Of a DNA stretch of 64,000 nt, positions 1 to 8,584 are shown piece after piece. The number at the start of each line of letters is the position of its first letter. Position 1 is the stretch's first letter. The notes beneath the pieces are model-generated. The model searched no databases and was not told the origin of the DNA. It was given only the letters and a program-made list of their open reading frames with translations. The DNA is taken from assembly GCF_022397955.1 (NCBI RefSeq), contig NZ_JAKEUQ010000005.1:22248-86247 (forward strand), given 5' to 3'. A program made the translations under genes and the position numbers. This DNA is from Vibrio sp. Isolate32 (GTDB lineage: Bacteria > Pseudomonadota > Gammaproteobacteria > Enterobacterales > Vibrionaceae).

Positions 1-1
1 A

Positions 2-223
2 GTGATGCCTTATCAAATCGGCTTTAAACAAGCTTCATTGTTCCTGGTTGGACAGCTTCAATTGTTACCAGCAGTTGCACCGGGACGAATCCCAGAAGTA
101 TTAAATTACATAATGGATATGTCGGAAAGCTTTGTTTTACCAGAGAGACGAGAACGAAGTTATCCAAGAGCAGTAAAAAAGAGGCCTTGTCGCTATGCGA
201 CAAGGCCTCCAAGAAGACGCTAA
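2..223 (+). CDS. IS4-family transposase, C-terminal fragment
   Basis: This frame is open at the left window edge and ends in TAA at 221-223, so it is the 3' end of a longer gene. The tail contains ERRERSYPRAVKKRP, which resembles the basic R-SYPR-V-K-RP ending of IS4-family (DDE) transposases, and I assign it on that basis. The catalytic core lies outside the window. In vibrios the genes normally preceding lipB are dacA and ybeD; neither is visible here, so the element may sit between them and lipB. The right terminal inverted repeat should lie just after the stop, but it cannot be placed without the left end. Confidence 0.7.
   Translation: MMPYQIGFKQASLFLVGQLQLLPAVAPGRIPEVLNYIMDMSESFVLPERRERSYPRAVKKRPCRYATRPPRRR
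181..209 (-). terminator. Intrinsic terminator (minus strand) inside the transposase 3' end
   Basis: A perfect 13-bp stem (GAGGCCTTGTCGC with its complement) closes a 3-nt loop. On the minus strand it is followed by six T (complement of 175-180). It lies wholly within the last codons of the transposase frame, so the same DNA encodes the protein tail and a minus-strand terminator. It would block transcripts entering the element from the lipB side. Confidence 0.7.
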
Positions 224-418
224 ACGATGCTTAACTTACAAGCATTACGGCTTATTGCCGCTGTTTTTGTTTATAGCACCCTATTGCGGTCAAATTCATT
301 CAACTTAATTTTAAATAAATACAAAGAAAGTTGAAAAACCTTGCAGTCCATCTGTAGTTAGAATCATGTTTCGCGTTTATAATGCGTTCACTTTATTAAT
401 CCTTGAGGGAGTGCCGCT

Positions 419-1078
419 TTGCAAAATAAGCTAATCGTAAAAAAATTAGGCCGTCAGGATTACGAACCTGTATGGAAAGCCATGCATAAGTTCACAGACG
501 AACGCACAGAAGAAGACGTAGACCAAGTATGGTTGGTTGAACACAATCCCGTCTTCACTCAAGGACAAGCAGGCAAAGCTGAGCATGTATTAAATGCTGG
601 CGATATCCCTGTCATACAAAGCGATCGCGGTGGCCAAGTGACTTACCACGGCCCAGGTCAGTTAGTTGCTTACTTTCTAATTAACATCCGCCGCAAGAAG
701 TTTGGAGTGCGCGATTTGGTTACTCATATCGAGAACCTCGTAATCAACACTCTGAAAGCTTACAATATAGATTCAGCTGCCCGACCTGACGCTCCTGGTG
801 TTTATGTCGATGGCAAGAAAATCTGTTCACTCGGATTACGAATTCGACGTGGCTGCTCATTCCACGGGCTAGCACTGAACGTTGATATGGACCTGTCCCC
901 ATTCCTACGCATTAACCCATGTGGTTACCAAGGTATGGAAATGGCACAGATAAGCCAGCTAGGCGGACCAAGTGAATTAGAGAACGTTGAGCAACAGTTA
1001 ATACAAGAGCTCGTAGAGCTGCTCGGCTATGACCAAGTAGACATTCAAGCCACCAGTAACATTACAGCAGAAGCATAA
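419..1078 (+). CDS. lipB: Octanoyltransferase LipB
   Basis: Transfers the octanoyl group from octanoyl-ACP to lipoyl domains of 2-oxoacid dehydrogenases and the glycine cleavage H protein, the first step of lipoate synthesis in the cytoplasm. The 219-residue protein is close to the E. coli length and carries [12 protein letters not shown] (residues 70-81), the [17 protein letters not shown] block with catalytic Lys134, and RINPCGY with catalytic Cys168. The start is TTG at 419, preceded by GAGGGAG; no better ATG fits the conserved N terminus. It is followed after 4 nt by lipA, so the two are almost certainly co-transcribed. Identification is secure. Confidence 0.97.
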   Translation: MQNKLIVKKLGRQDYEPVWKAMHKFTDERTEEDVDQVWLVEHNPVFTQGQAGKAEHVLNAGDIPVIQSDRGGQVTYHGPGQLVAYFLINIRRKKFGVRDLVTHIENLVINTLKAYNIDSAARPDAPGVYVDGKKICSLGLRIRRGCSFHGLALNVDMDLSPFLRINPCGYQGMEMAQISQLGGPSELENVEQQLIQELVELLGYDQVDIQATSNITAEA

Positions 1079-1082
1079 AATC

Positions 1083-2048
1083 ATGAGCAAACCAATCCAA
1101 ATGGAAAAAGGCGTTAAATATCGTGACGCTGACAAAATGGCATTAATTCCCGTAAAGAATATGCCTGCTGAACAGAAAGAAGTACTACGTAAGCCAGAAT
1201 GGATGAAGATTAAACTTCCTTCAGACAGTCATCGTATCCAAGAAATCAAATCAGCAATGCGCAAAAACAACCTGCACTCAGTTTGTGAAGAAGCGTCTTG
1301 TCCTAACCTAGCCGAGTGTTTCAACCACGGTACGGCAACGTTTATGATTCTTGGCGCTATCTGTACACGTCGCTGCCCGTTCTGTGATGTTGCCCATGGT
1401 CGTCCTGTTGCTCCTGAAGCAGAAGAGCCGAAGAAACTAGCGAAGACAATTCAAGACATGAAACTGAAGTATGTAGTAATCACTTCAGTTGACCGTGATG
1501 ACTTGCGTGACGGTGGTGCTAAGCACTTTGCAGACTGTAACCGTGAGATCCGCGAGCTAAACCCAAACATTCGTATCGAAACGCTGGTTCCAGACTTCCG
1601 CGGTCGTATGGACGTTGCACTTGAGCTACTGAAAGACAATCCGCCAGATGTTTTCAACCACAACCTAGAGACTGCACCACGCCTATACCGTAAAGCGCGT
1701 CCAGGTGCGAACTACAAGTGGTCTCTTGATCTACTGAAGAAGTTCAAAGAGCAGCACCCAGATATCCCAACAAAATCTGGCGTTATGATGGGCCTTGGTG
1801 AAACCAAAGAAGAAATCATTCAAGTACTGAAAGACCTTCGTGAGCACGGCGTAACTATGCTGACTCTTGGTCAATACCTAGCACCAAGCCGTCACCACTT
1901 ACCAGTAGAACGCTATGTGCCGCCTTCAGAGTTCGACGAGCTAAAAGAGATTGCTCTTGAGCTAGGCTTCACTCACGCAGCATGTGGTCCGTTTGTACGT
2001 TCTTCTTACCATGCAGACTTGCAAGCACAAGGTATGGAAATCAAGTAA
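1083..2048 (+). CDS. lipA: Lipoyl synthase LipA (radical SAM)
   Basis: Inserts two sulfur atoms into protein-bound octanoyl groups, completing lipoyl cofactors. The radical-SAM cluster motif is C94-x3-C98-x2-C101, and the auxiliary cluster that donates sulfur is bound by Cys68, Cys73 and Cys79, the same numbering as in E. coli LipA. The C-terminal RSSYHAD segment contains the conserved serine that also contacts the auxiliary cluster. Length (321) is normal for the family. It is the second gene of the lipBA unit and is followed by a strong terminator. Confidence 0.98.
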   Translation: MSKPIQMEKGVKYRDADKMALIPVKNMPAEQKEVLRKPEWMKIKLPSDSHRIQEIKSAMRKNNLHSVCEEASCPNLAECFNHGTATFMILGAICTRRCPFCDVAHGRPVAPEAEEPKKLAKTIQDMKLKYVVITSVDRDDLRDGGAKHFADCNREIRELNPNIRIETLVPDFRGRMDVALELLKDNPPDVFNHNLETAPRLYRKARPGANYKWSLDLLKKFKEQHPDIPTKSGVMMGLGETKEEIIQVLKDLREHGVTMLTLGQYLAPSRHHLPVERYVPPSEFDELKEIALELGFTHAACGPFVRSSYHADLQAQGMEIK

Positions 2049-2072
2049 GCGATTACTTATCTCCTCAGTTTC

Positions 2073-2102
2073 AAAGGCGCATCCTCTCGGGGATGCGCCT
2101 TT
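2073..2102 (+). terminator. Intrinsic terminator of lipBA
   Basis: A 12-bp stem (AAAGGCGCATCC / GGATGCGCCTTT) with a 6-nt loop, followed by a T-rich stretch, 25 nt after the lipA stop. Confidence 0.9.
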
Positions 2103-2140
2103 TTCTTATCAACAAACCGTAACGTTGCCATTCAGATACA

Positions 2141-2169
2141 ACAAAGCCGCTCTATGAGAGCGGCTTTGT
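2141..2169 (-). terminator. Intrinsic terminator of the NSS symporter gene
   Basis: A 13-bp perfect stem (ACAAAGCCGCTCT and its complement) with a 3-nt loop, 45 nt past the stop of the minus-strand transporter gene. The flanking T run is short on both strands, so it may act bidirectionally. Confidence 0.7.
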
Positions 2170-2213
2170 TAAATTCAGGTCTAAAAAATAGACAAGTGAA
2201 CAATAATGGCGAA

Positions 2214-3575
2214 TTAGCCGAAAGAAGCCCAGATTACCGTTGCCACTAAGATTGGGCACACGAACTTCACATACATCGGCCAAACCTTACCAAACCAGCC
2301 AAGTTGAAAATCAGGGCAGCCTTGCTCAAGCTCTTTTACTTTTGACGCTCGGCTCCACACCCATCCACCAAACAGACAGAACATCAATGCTGCAATTGGC
2401 TGCAGGTACTGTGTCGCTATCATCGCAACCATGCCAAACATCGCAGCAAAGTTGTAAACAATCACGACACTAAACAGCGCGATTGCACCACCAATCACCC
2501 AACTTGTTGGCGTGCGTCTAGTATTAAAACGCTCGCTCACTAACGCTACCGGGCCTTCTAACATTGAGATAGAAGACGTCAACGCAGCAATGGTTAGTAA
2601 CAAGAAGAAAACAATTGCGAAAATCTGACCGAGCACACCTAAGCTATCAAACATCAAAGGTAGAACCGTGAACACCAGTGTGTCAGAACTCAATAGTGAA
2701 CCGTCTTCCGCATAGATTTGAACGCCTTTTTGCATCGCAACAAACATCGCAGGCATAACCACTAAGCCGGCAATAAAAGCCACTGCGGTATCAACAAGCG
2801 TCACGTTCATCGCCATTTTTGGCAGATTCTCTTTCTTACTTAAGTAAGAGCCATACACCAACATTGAACAGCCACCAATCGTTAGCGAGAAGAAGCCTTG
2901 GCCCATCGCTGCTAGAATCAGTTTTCTGTCCCACACCTTTTCAAAATCAGGAACTAGGTAATGGTTTAAGCCTTCCATTGCGCCAGCTTGAGTCATGATG
3001 TACACGAACAATAAGCCGAACAAAACAAACAGTGCTGGCATTAAGCGCGTCGACCACTTCTCGATACCTTGCTTAACACCGCCCTGTACAATAAGAATGG
3101 TCAGTACGTAGAACGCTACAGTACCAAATACATTACGCTCAACACTGAAGCCTTTGAACCAATCAGCAGCCGCCTCTAGACCAATAAGATCAGCGACTGC
3201 ACCAATTAGGAAGCAGATCAACCAGCCACCAACAATGCTGTAAAAAGCCAATACGGCACTTGGGACACTTAACCCAATCCAACCAACAAATTCACCGACT
3301 TTCTTTCCTAAAGGGTTACTCGTTAGTGAACGCATGCTATCAACTGGGTTGGCTTGACCATGACGACCAATCGCCATTTCAACCACCAGCATAGGGAACG
3401 CAACCACGAAAATCATGATTAGGTAAACCAGTAGAAAGGCACCACCGCCGTTACTCGCTACCTGAGTTGGAAAACCCCAAATGTTACCTAAGCCAACAGC
3501 AGCACCAGCCGCAGCTAAAATAAAGCCTAAACGAGAACTAAACAGCTCTCTTGAAGAGGAAGATTGTTGGTCCAT
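2214..3575 (-). CDS. Sodium-dependent transporter, NSS/SNF family
   Basis: Inner-membrane secondary transporter of the neurotransmitter:sodium symporter family (LeuT, MhsT and TnaT relatives), which takes up amino acids or similar solutes with Na+. The N terminus holds the family signature around residues 28-50: GLGNIWGFPTQVASNGGGAF, with the unwound TM1 region that binds Na+ and substrate. The 453 residues fit 11-12 hydrophobic segments, and about 11 is usual for prokaryotic members. It stands alone between terminators. The substrate cannot be read from the sequence; tryptophan, tyrosine or branched amino acids are possibilities. Family assignment is secure. Confidence 0.93.
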   Translation of the reverse strand: MDQQSSSSRELFSSRLGFILAAAGAAVGLGNIWGFPTQVASNGGGAFLLVYLIMIFVVAFPMLVVEMAIGRHGQANPVDSMRSLTSNPLGKKVGEFVGWIGLSVPSAVLAFYSIVGGWLICFLIGAVADLIGLEAAADWFKGFSVERNVFGTVAFYVLTILIVQGGVKQGIEKWSTRLMPALFVLFGLLFVYIMTQAGAMEGLNHYLVPDFEKVWDRKLILAAMGQGFFSLTIGGCSMLVYGSYLSKKENLPKMAMNVTLVDTAVAFIAGLVVMPAMFVAMQKGVQIYAEDGSLLSSDTLVFTVLPLMFDSLGVLGQIFAIVFFLLLTIAALTSSISMLEGPVALVSERFNTRRTPTSWVIGGAIALFSVVIVYNFAAMFGMVAMIATQYLQPIAALMFCLFGGWVWSRASKVKELEQGCPDFQLGWFGKVWPMYVKFVCPILVATVIWASFG

Positions 3576-3808
3576 ATTGCTCGCATAAAGAATCAGTGAA
3601 CTAGTTGAGTAGTACAGTAATAAAAAGCAATGATAGACACAACCAATAAATGAACAATTCTCTAATTTTTACAATCAATGCACCATTTAGAACCACAAAA
3701 TTAACAAAAATCCAGTTCAATAATTTACCACAAGCGGGTATATGAGGATTATCAGTACCCCCCATCATCAAATCGGATACTGATCGTGAGGCAAACAATA
3801 CAAACAAA

Positions 3809-3830
3809 AAGAGCACCCATCGGTGCTCTT
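3809..3830 (-). terminator. Intrinsic terminator of the yggN-like gene
   Basis: A 9-bp stem (AAGAGCACC / GGTGCTCTT) with a 4-nt loop. On the minus strand it continues into TTTTGTTTG, 23 nt past the stop codon of the upstream minus-strand gene. Confidence 0.85.
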
Positions 3831-3852
3831 GCTATTCATCACTAGACTCGAA

Positions 3853-4629
3853 TTAAATCGTGAATACTTGATAATCTTTTAGGTTCGGAATGATTTCATG
3901 TAGCTCTTGCTCTTGTTCTGCCATCTCATCAAGAGAATCACAGAACTCTGCGCTTTCTTCTTCCATCTGCTTGGCATGCTGCTTCATTCGCTCTTCAACT
4001 TTCAGCTTGAGTTCAGCCATGCTGTCTGTCAATTCCGTCAGGTTGAGTCCGCCTTCTTGCTTCATCTTTTCTGACATGGCATTAAAAGCACTAGAAATAA
4101 ATTCTTGGTTAAAGATCTCTTTAGCTTTTTCGAAGTCTTCAGACCAACCATTGGCCATCGACTCAAAGCTGTCTGCAGGCAAAACCAACTCGCCGTCTTT
4201 GTAGTAGCGGGCCTCTAGGTCTGCGAAAAACGTTTTCATCGACTCTTTTACGTTATCAAACGATTCTGGAGAGTCCAAGCTGACAGCAATATCATCAATC
4301 ACATCATTGGCTAATGCGAGACTTTCGCTCGCCATCTGCTTAGCTCGCGGTATGTACTCACTCATACTCTCGCGATATTTTTCAATCGCCGCTTGTTGGT
4401 CAGCATCAAGCTCGACTTTCTCGCCATGGATATAGAGATCGTTGTTATCATCGAATACGGCTGTATCACCATTTACCTGATGAATTTCGACTTTTTGGTC
4501 ATCGATTCGCAACTCATTCTTCAAATCAACTCGACATTGAGCTGCAAATGTTGGCAGGCTCACAACAGAGATCGCCGCTGTTAACGATGCAATTAATACA
4601 CTGTTTTTCATAAATACATTGCTTTTCAT
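3853..4629 (-). CDS. YggN-like periplasmic protein (DUF2884)
   Basis: A secreted protein of unknown biochemical function related to E. coli YggN. The N terminus is a signal peptide (charged MKSNVFMKN, hydrophobic core, cleavage near TFAAQ), so the mature protein should be periplasmic. The mature part is acidic and largely helical, with a Lys/Glu-rich coiled-coil-like stretch at about residues 180-245. An in-frame ATG six codons in (4611) is an equally plausible start. It lies alone between a terminator and the Gre-like gene. The family match rests on overall pattern and length, so the name is less certain than the topology. Confidence 0.75.
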   Translation of the reverse strand: MKSNVFMKNSVLIASLTAAISVVSLPTFAAQCRVDLKNELRIDDQKVEIHQVNGDTAVFDDNNDLYIHGEKVELDADQQAAIEKYRESMSEYIPRAKQMASESLALANDVIDDIAVSLDSPESFDNVKESMKTFFADLEARYYKDGELVLPADSFESMANGWSEDFEKAKEIFNQEFISSAFNAMSEKMKQEGGLNLTELTDSMAELKLKVEERMKQHAKQMEEESAEFCDSLDEMAEQEQELHEIIPNLKDYQVFTI

Positions 4630-4717
4630 AACATCCTCTCATCAATCTGCCAGATTACTATACCCCGAGTTTATGCTTCTTTGTCAGGGCAAGGTTTTAT
4701 ATCAATTCACTCAGAGC

Positions 4718-5191
4718 TCAATCAATAGAAACCACTTCGTAACAAAACGGTTTATCAGCAACGCTAAACTCAATCTCGTCGCCGACTTCTTTCCCCATAA
4801 GAGCCCGACCAAAAGGCGCATTCGCAGTCACAATAGATACCTCATTACCGTTCCAGGTAACAGAAAGCCCACCGACCCTTGGCCCCATGAAAAAATGCTT
4901 ATATTGATCGTGCTCGTCAATCACCACAACGTAGCTACTCACTGTTACCTTCTCACTGTCACGTAAAACTAGGTTTCGGTAACACTGAATATCCTCTTCG
5001 CACTCTTGCACCCTAACCGCTTGTCCGTGAGCAAGGTACGAGGCTTCTAACGCCAACGTATCGTACTTGTGTTCAGGGACCGTCTCTTCATCAGTCGCAG
5101 CATCAATGGCGCGCTGTGTAGCGGACTGCGCGATACGTAGTCGGGATTCAAGTTGATCTAAGATTATTTGGCGGAGCTCAGACTTATTCAT
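4718..5191 (-). CDS. GreA/GreB-family transcription factor
   Basis: A 157-residue protein with GreA/GreB architecture: an N-terminal helical hairpin (about residues 1-75) and a C-terminal FKBP-like domain (about 80-157). The C-terminal motif NAPFGRALMGKEVGDEIEF corresponds to the Gre S-P-LG-AL-GK--GD segment. Gre factors enter the RNA polymerase secondary channel and stimulate cleavage of backtracked RNA. The usual tip signature GDLSENAEY is replaced by a DEET-containing stretch, so it may be a paralogue with altered activity (compare Rnk and DksA, which share the channel) rather than the housekeeping GreA or GreB. It diverges from the recQ-like gene. Confidence 0.8.
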   Translation of the reverse strand: MNKSELRQIILDQLESRLRIAQSATQRAIDAATDEETVPEHKYDTLALEASYLAHGQAVRVQECEEDIQCYRNLVLRDSEKVTVSSYVVVIDEHDQYKHFFMGPRVGGLSVTWNGNEVSIVTANAPFGRALMGKEVGDEIEFSVADKPFCYEVVSID

Positions 5192-5336
5192 ACTATTGGG
5201 GTGCTTTTCTATAGGAGCTACAGAATAGAATTAGGTACAATCAGGTGCAAGAGATTTGATACCTCAAGTGACGCTATCATCAATCAGTGCTCGCTTTAGC
5301 ATCAAGACAACACTTATTAATTCAGGTAGAACACAA

Positions 5337-7271
5337 ATGATTGAGCAGAAGCTAAAACAAGTATTCGGATTCGATTCACTGAGAAACGGACAGAAGCAAG
5401 TCATTGATAATGTTCTATCTGGTCACTCGACAGCGGCAATATTCCCGACAGGTTCGGGGAAATCACTCTGTTATCAGCTACCCGCTTTAGAGTTGCCCCA
5501 CCTTACCTTGGTGATATCGCCACTGCTCGCCTTGATGAAAGACCAACTCGCTTTCCTACACAGCAAAGGCATCAGCGCGGCTGCAATCGAATCAAGCCAA
5601 GACAGGCAAACCACCCAGCAAGTAATGCAATCCGTACGCAACGGAGACACAAAGATCCTGATGATCTCAGTCGAGCGACTAAAGAACGAACGCTTTCGCC
5701 AGTTTATTTCCCAAGTGCCTATCTCGTTGCTTGTGGTCGATGAAGCGCACTGTATCTCGGAATGGGGCCACAACTTCAGACCAGACTACCTTAAGCTGCC
5801 TCAATATCAAAAGCAGCTTAATATTCCACAGGTGCTGCTGCTCACAGCGACCGCCACAACATCTGTTATTCAAGATATGAAGTCTAAGTTCGATATCGAT
5901 GAAGATCGGGTTGTGGTCACTGGCTTCTATCGTCAAAACCTCGACCTATCTATTCAGCCATGCGAACAAGCTAACAAGTTAGAAAGCTTGTGTAATGTGG
6001 TCAACCAAGCGGCGCAAGCACCCACAATTGTCTATGTCACTCTGCAACAAACGGCAGAAATGGTTGCTCAACAGCTCCGCAATGCCGGGGTTAACGCTGT
6101 GGCTTATCACGCCGGTCTTAAACCAGAAAACAGAGATGCCATTCAACAGCAATTCATGAATGATGACGTGCACTGTATTGTGGCGACGATTGCATTTGGC
6201 ATGGGTGTGGACAAATCAAATATCCGCCGAGTGATTCATTTTGACTTACCAAAATCGATAGAGAACTACTCCCAAGAGATAGGAAGAGCTGGTCGTGATG
6301 GACAAGCTTCTGAGTGTATTTTACTAGCTAACAAACATGGCTTGAGCACACTTGAGAACTTCGTGTTTGGCGATACACCGGACAACATATCCATCCAAGC
6401 AGTATTGAAAGAGATCTACGAAAACCAAAACATTGGGCCATCTGGTGCCAATCAATGGGAAATCATGCTTAACCAACTTTCGCGTGAATCTAACATTCGC
6501 CAGCTGCCGCTTAAAACACTGCTGGTTTACCTCGAAATTGAAGGCGTGATTGAGCCGAAGTACAGCTACTTTGCGGACTACAAATTTAAGTTCATTCGCC
6601 CTAAACAGCAGATCTGCGAGCAATTCCAAGGCGAACGTCGTAACTTTGTTGAAGCGATCTTCCAGTGTTCACCGCAAGCGAGAGTTTGGTGCCAGGTCGA
6701 CTTCGAAGCACTTTGGACTCACTTCCAAGCTGATCGTCAACGCGTAATTGCTGCTATCGATTACTTTAATGAGCAGGGCTGGATTGAACTCGAAAGTAAA
6801 CAGATCACCGATGTTTACGCGATCCACAATACTTCTGAAGAGATGATGCAGTTGTCTGAGCGACTCACTGACTTGTTTAAAGCAAAAGAGAACAGCGAGA
6901 TAAATCGTCTTAATCAAATGCTGAGCTTCTTTGAGGCTGACTCCTGCCTAAGCTCGCGCCTAGCAAGCTACTTTGCAGACAACGAAGCGCCAAAAGCCTG
7001 CGGTCACTGCTCCGTATGCCGCGGTCAAGTAGCAACCTTGCCAAGCGTTGATGTTGAATCAGTCGATGATGAGACAGTCATGACATGGATTCATGAGTTT
7101 ATTTCTGCAAGCCAACAACTGATAACCGATGAAGCCATCACTCGTTTTCTTTGTGGAATCGCCACACCACTTTCGACCAAGCTTAAAGCAAGCAAAATGG
7201 CTGGCTACGGAAAGTTAGAGCAACAACCTTTCGCCGACACCTTAGCGCGCGTAAAACAGCTTCCAAGATAA
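5337..7271 (+). CDS. RecQ-family ATP-dependent DNA helicase
   Basis: A 3'-5' SF2 helicase of the RecQ family. From ATG 5337 (644 residues) the order is: helicase core with Walker A PTGSGKS (near residue 40), DEAH box, and the motif V/VI region FGMGVDKSNIRR to IGRAGRDG; an extra segment of about 170 residues with winged-helix character; then the zinc-binding RecQ block (SCLSSRLASYF to ACGHCSVC, about residues 536-562); then a short RQC-like tail. No HRDC domain is seen. The frame is open to a TTG at 5256, but the ATG with AGGT upstream matches the conserved N terminus. It is a paralogue of, not a substitute for, canonical RecQ. Confidence 0.9.
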   Translation: MIEQKLKQVFGFDSLRNGQKQVIDNVLSGHSTAAIFPTGSGKSLCYQLPALELPHLTLVISPLLALMKDQLAFLHSKGISAAAIESSQDRQTTQQVMQSVRNGDTKILMISVERLKNERFRQFISQVPISLLVVDEAHCISEWGHNFRPDYLKLPQYQKQLNIPQVLLLTATATTSVIQDMKSKFDIDEDRVVVTGFYRQNLDLSIQPCEQANKLESLCNVVNQAAQAPTIVYVTLQQTAEMVAQQLRNAGVNAVAYHAGLKPENRDAIQQQFMNDDVHCIVATIAFGMGVDKSNIRRVIHFDLPKSIENYSQEIGRAGRDGQASECILLANKHGLSTLENFVFGDTPDNISIQAVLKEIYENQNIGPSGANQWEIMLNQLSRESNIRQLPLKTLLVYLEIEGVIEPKYSYFADYKFKFIRPKQQICEQFQGERRNFVEAIFQCSPQARVWCQVDFEALWTHFQADRQRVIAAIDYFNEQGWIELESKQITDVYAIHNTSEEMMQLSERLTDLFKAKENSEINRLNQMLSFFEADSCLSSRLASYFADNEAPKACGHCSVCRGQVATLPSVDVESVDDETVMTWIHEFISASQQLITDEAITRFLCGIATPLSTKLKASKMAGYGKLEQQPFADTLARVKQLPR

Positions 7272-7282
7272 CCCTAAACGAT

Positions 7283-7318
7283 AAAAACCGACTAGGCCGC
7301 AAAGCTAAGTCGGTTTTT
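7283..7318. terminator. Bidirectional terminator between the recQ-like gene and dinB
   Basis: An 11-bp stem (AAAAACCGACT / AGTCGGTTTTT) with a 14-nt loop and A/T tracts built into both arms, lying between the convergent genes. Confidence 0.85.
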
Positions 7319-7345
7319 ATGAAAAGCACTCGCCAATCTCTGTCT

Positions 7346-8422
7346 TTAGAAAAAGCTCAGCTGACGCATTTGATCCTTGGGTTGCAACATCACACTCAAA
7401 CCCAGTAAGCGTATCTCTCGTCCTTGCTGTCTTTTGAGTATTTCACTTAACAGCTCTTTGAAGTGTTCACGGTCTAGAGAAGCATGAATATGCTCTATAG
7501 TGGTTTGTTGGAAATCAGCGAATTTGAGCTTAATACCCTGCTTAATGATCGCTTTGCTTGGGCTCGCTTTTTCCAATCGAGTTTCAAGCTCAGGAAACAG
7601 CTTGTCTTCTATCACCTGCCAACACTCGGCGTAAGTCGATATGTTTTGGGTAAAGGTTCGCTCAACCCCTACAGACTTTCGCTCACGCTCGACAATGACT
7701 TCTCGCTCATCGATACCATGGCTGCGCTTCCACAGTGAGGCACCCTGGCGACCAAATGTAAGTAATAGATCGCGATAGTCAGACTCTTTTATATCCTTGC
7801 AGGTAAAAAAACCCGCTTGGTGAAGCTTTTCAATGCTCACCTTGCCGACGCCGGGGATCTTTTCAAGTGGTAGCTCATCAATCACCGCTTGCACGTCTTT
7901 TGGAGGGATAACGAATTGCCCGTTGGGCTTATTCATATCCGAAGCCACTTTCGCCAAAAACTTTATCGGAGCAATACCGGCCGACGCTGTTAAATTGAGT
8001 TCATTCCAGATATCACGACGAATAGACTCTGCTATCAACGTTGCCGAACCATGACACTGCTTTGAGTCGGTCACATCAAGAAATGCTTCATCCAACGACA
8101 ACGGCTCGATCACCGAAGTATACCGAGAGAAAATCTCACGGATCTTTTTAGAGATCTCGACATAAACCGACATTCTTCCCGGTACCACTAACAAGTTAGG
8201 ACAGAGTTGTAGCGCTTTAGCTGTCGGCATGGCCGAGCGAACACCAAACTTACGCGCTTCATAATTGCATGTGCTGAGCACACCACGCTGCTTTTCATGC
8301 CCGCCTACGGCTAACGGTCGATTACGGTAAGCCGGGGTATCTCGCATTTCTACAGCTGCGTAAAAACAGTCCATATCGACATGGATTATTTTTCTCACTT
8401 TCTCTTGGTCCGCACTACACAT
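7346..8422 (-). CDS. dinB: DNA polymerase IV (DinB)
   Basis: Error-prone Y-family polymerase for translesion synthesis. The palm residues are visible in HVDMDCFYAAVE (first catalytic Asp, about residue 17) and SLDEAFLDVT (Asp-Glu pair, about residue 110). Helix-hairpin-helix and little-finger regions follow, and the protein ends in QLSFF, a good beta-clamp binding motif. I start at the ATG at 8422 (358 residues); the frame extends five codons to a TTG at 8437. A LexA operator lies upstream at 8444-8463, so it should be SOS-induced. It converges with the recQ-like gene. Confidence 0.96.
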   Translation of the reverse strand: MCSADQEKVRKIIHVDMDCFYAAVEMRDTPAYRNRPLAVGGHEKQRGVLSTCNYEARKFGVRSAMPTAKALQLCPNLLVVPGRMSVYVEISKKIREIFSRYTSVIEPLSLDEAFLDVTDSKQCHGSATLIAESIRRDIWNELNLTASAGIAPIKFLAKVASDMNKPNGQFVIPPKDVQAVIDELPLEKIPGVGKVSIEKLHQAGFFTCKDIKESDYRDLLLTFGRQGASLWKRSHGIDEREVIVERERKSVGVERTFTQNISTYAECWQVIEDKLFPELETRLEKASPSKAIIKQGIKLKFADFQQTTIEHIHASLDREHFKELLSEILKRQQGREIRLLGLSVMLQPKDQMRQLSFF

Positions 8423-8443
8423 TAACCAGTAACTCAACCTTAC

Positions 8444-8463
8444 AACTGTATCTATGAACAGTA
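8444..8463. promoter_or_regulatory. LexA (SOS) box upstream of dinB
   Basis: AACTGTATCTATGAACAGTA contains the invariant CTGT-N8-ACAG core of the gammaproteobacterial LexA operator. It lies 22 bp upstream of the dinB ATG, where it would overlap the promoter. Confidence 0.9.
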
Positions 8464-8584
8464 TAATGGATAATTGTTGGTTTTAAAATGATCTGGAGTC
8501 CAACTTAACAGGTTTAGCTTCAATCGCCACCTACTCTTCTGATAGTATTGTTAGGAGTATTTAGTCTATAAGTAGGGATAGCTT

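Noticed and set aside
3576..3808. Possible glycine-type riboswitch before the sodium symporter
   Set aside because: No conserved glycine aptamer elements could be found on the minus strand.
3601..3816. 71-codon minus-strand ORF upstream of the symporter's 5' end
   Set aside because: Composition is not protein-like and it runs into the terminator of the neighbouring gene; no ribosome site.
4619..4966. 115-codon plus-strand ORF
   Set aside because: It overlaps the well-supported Gre-like gene on the other strand and has no domain.
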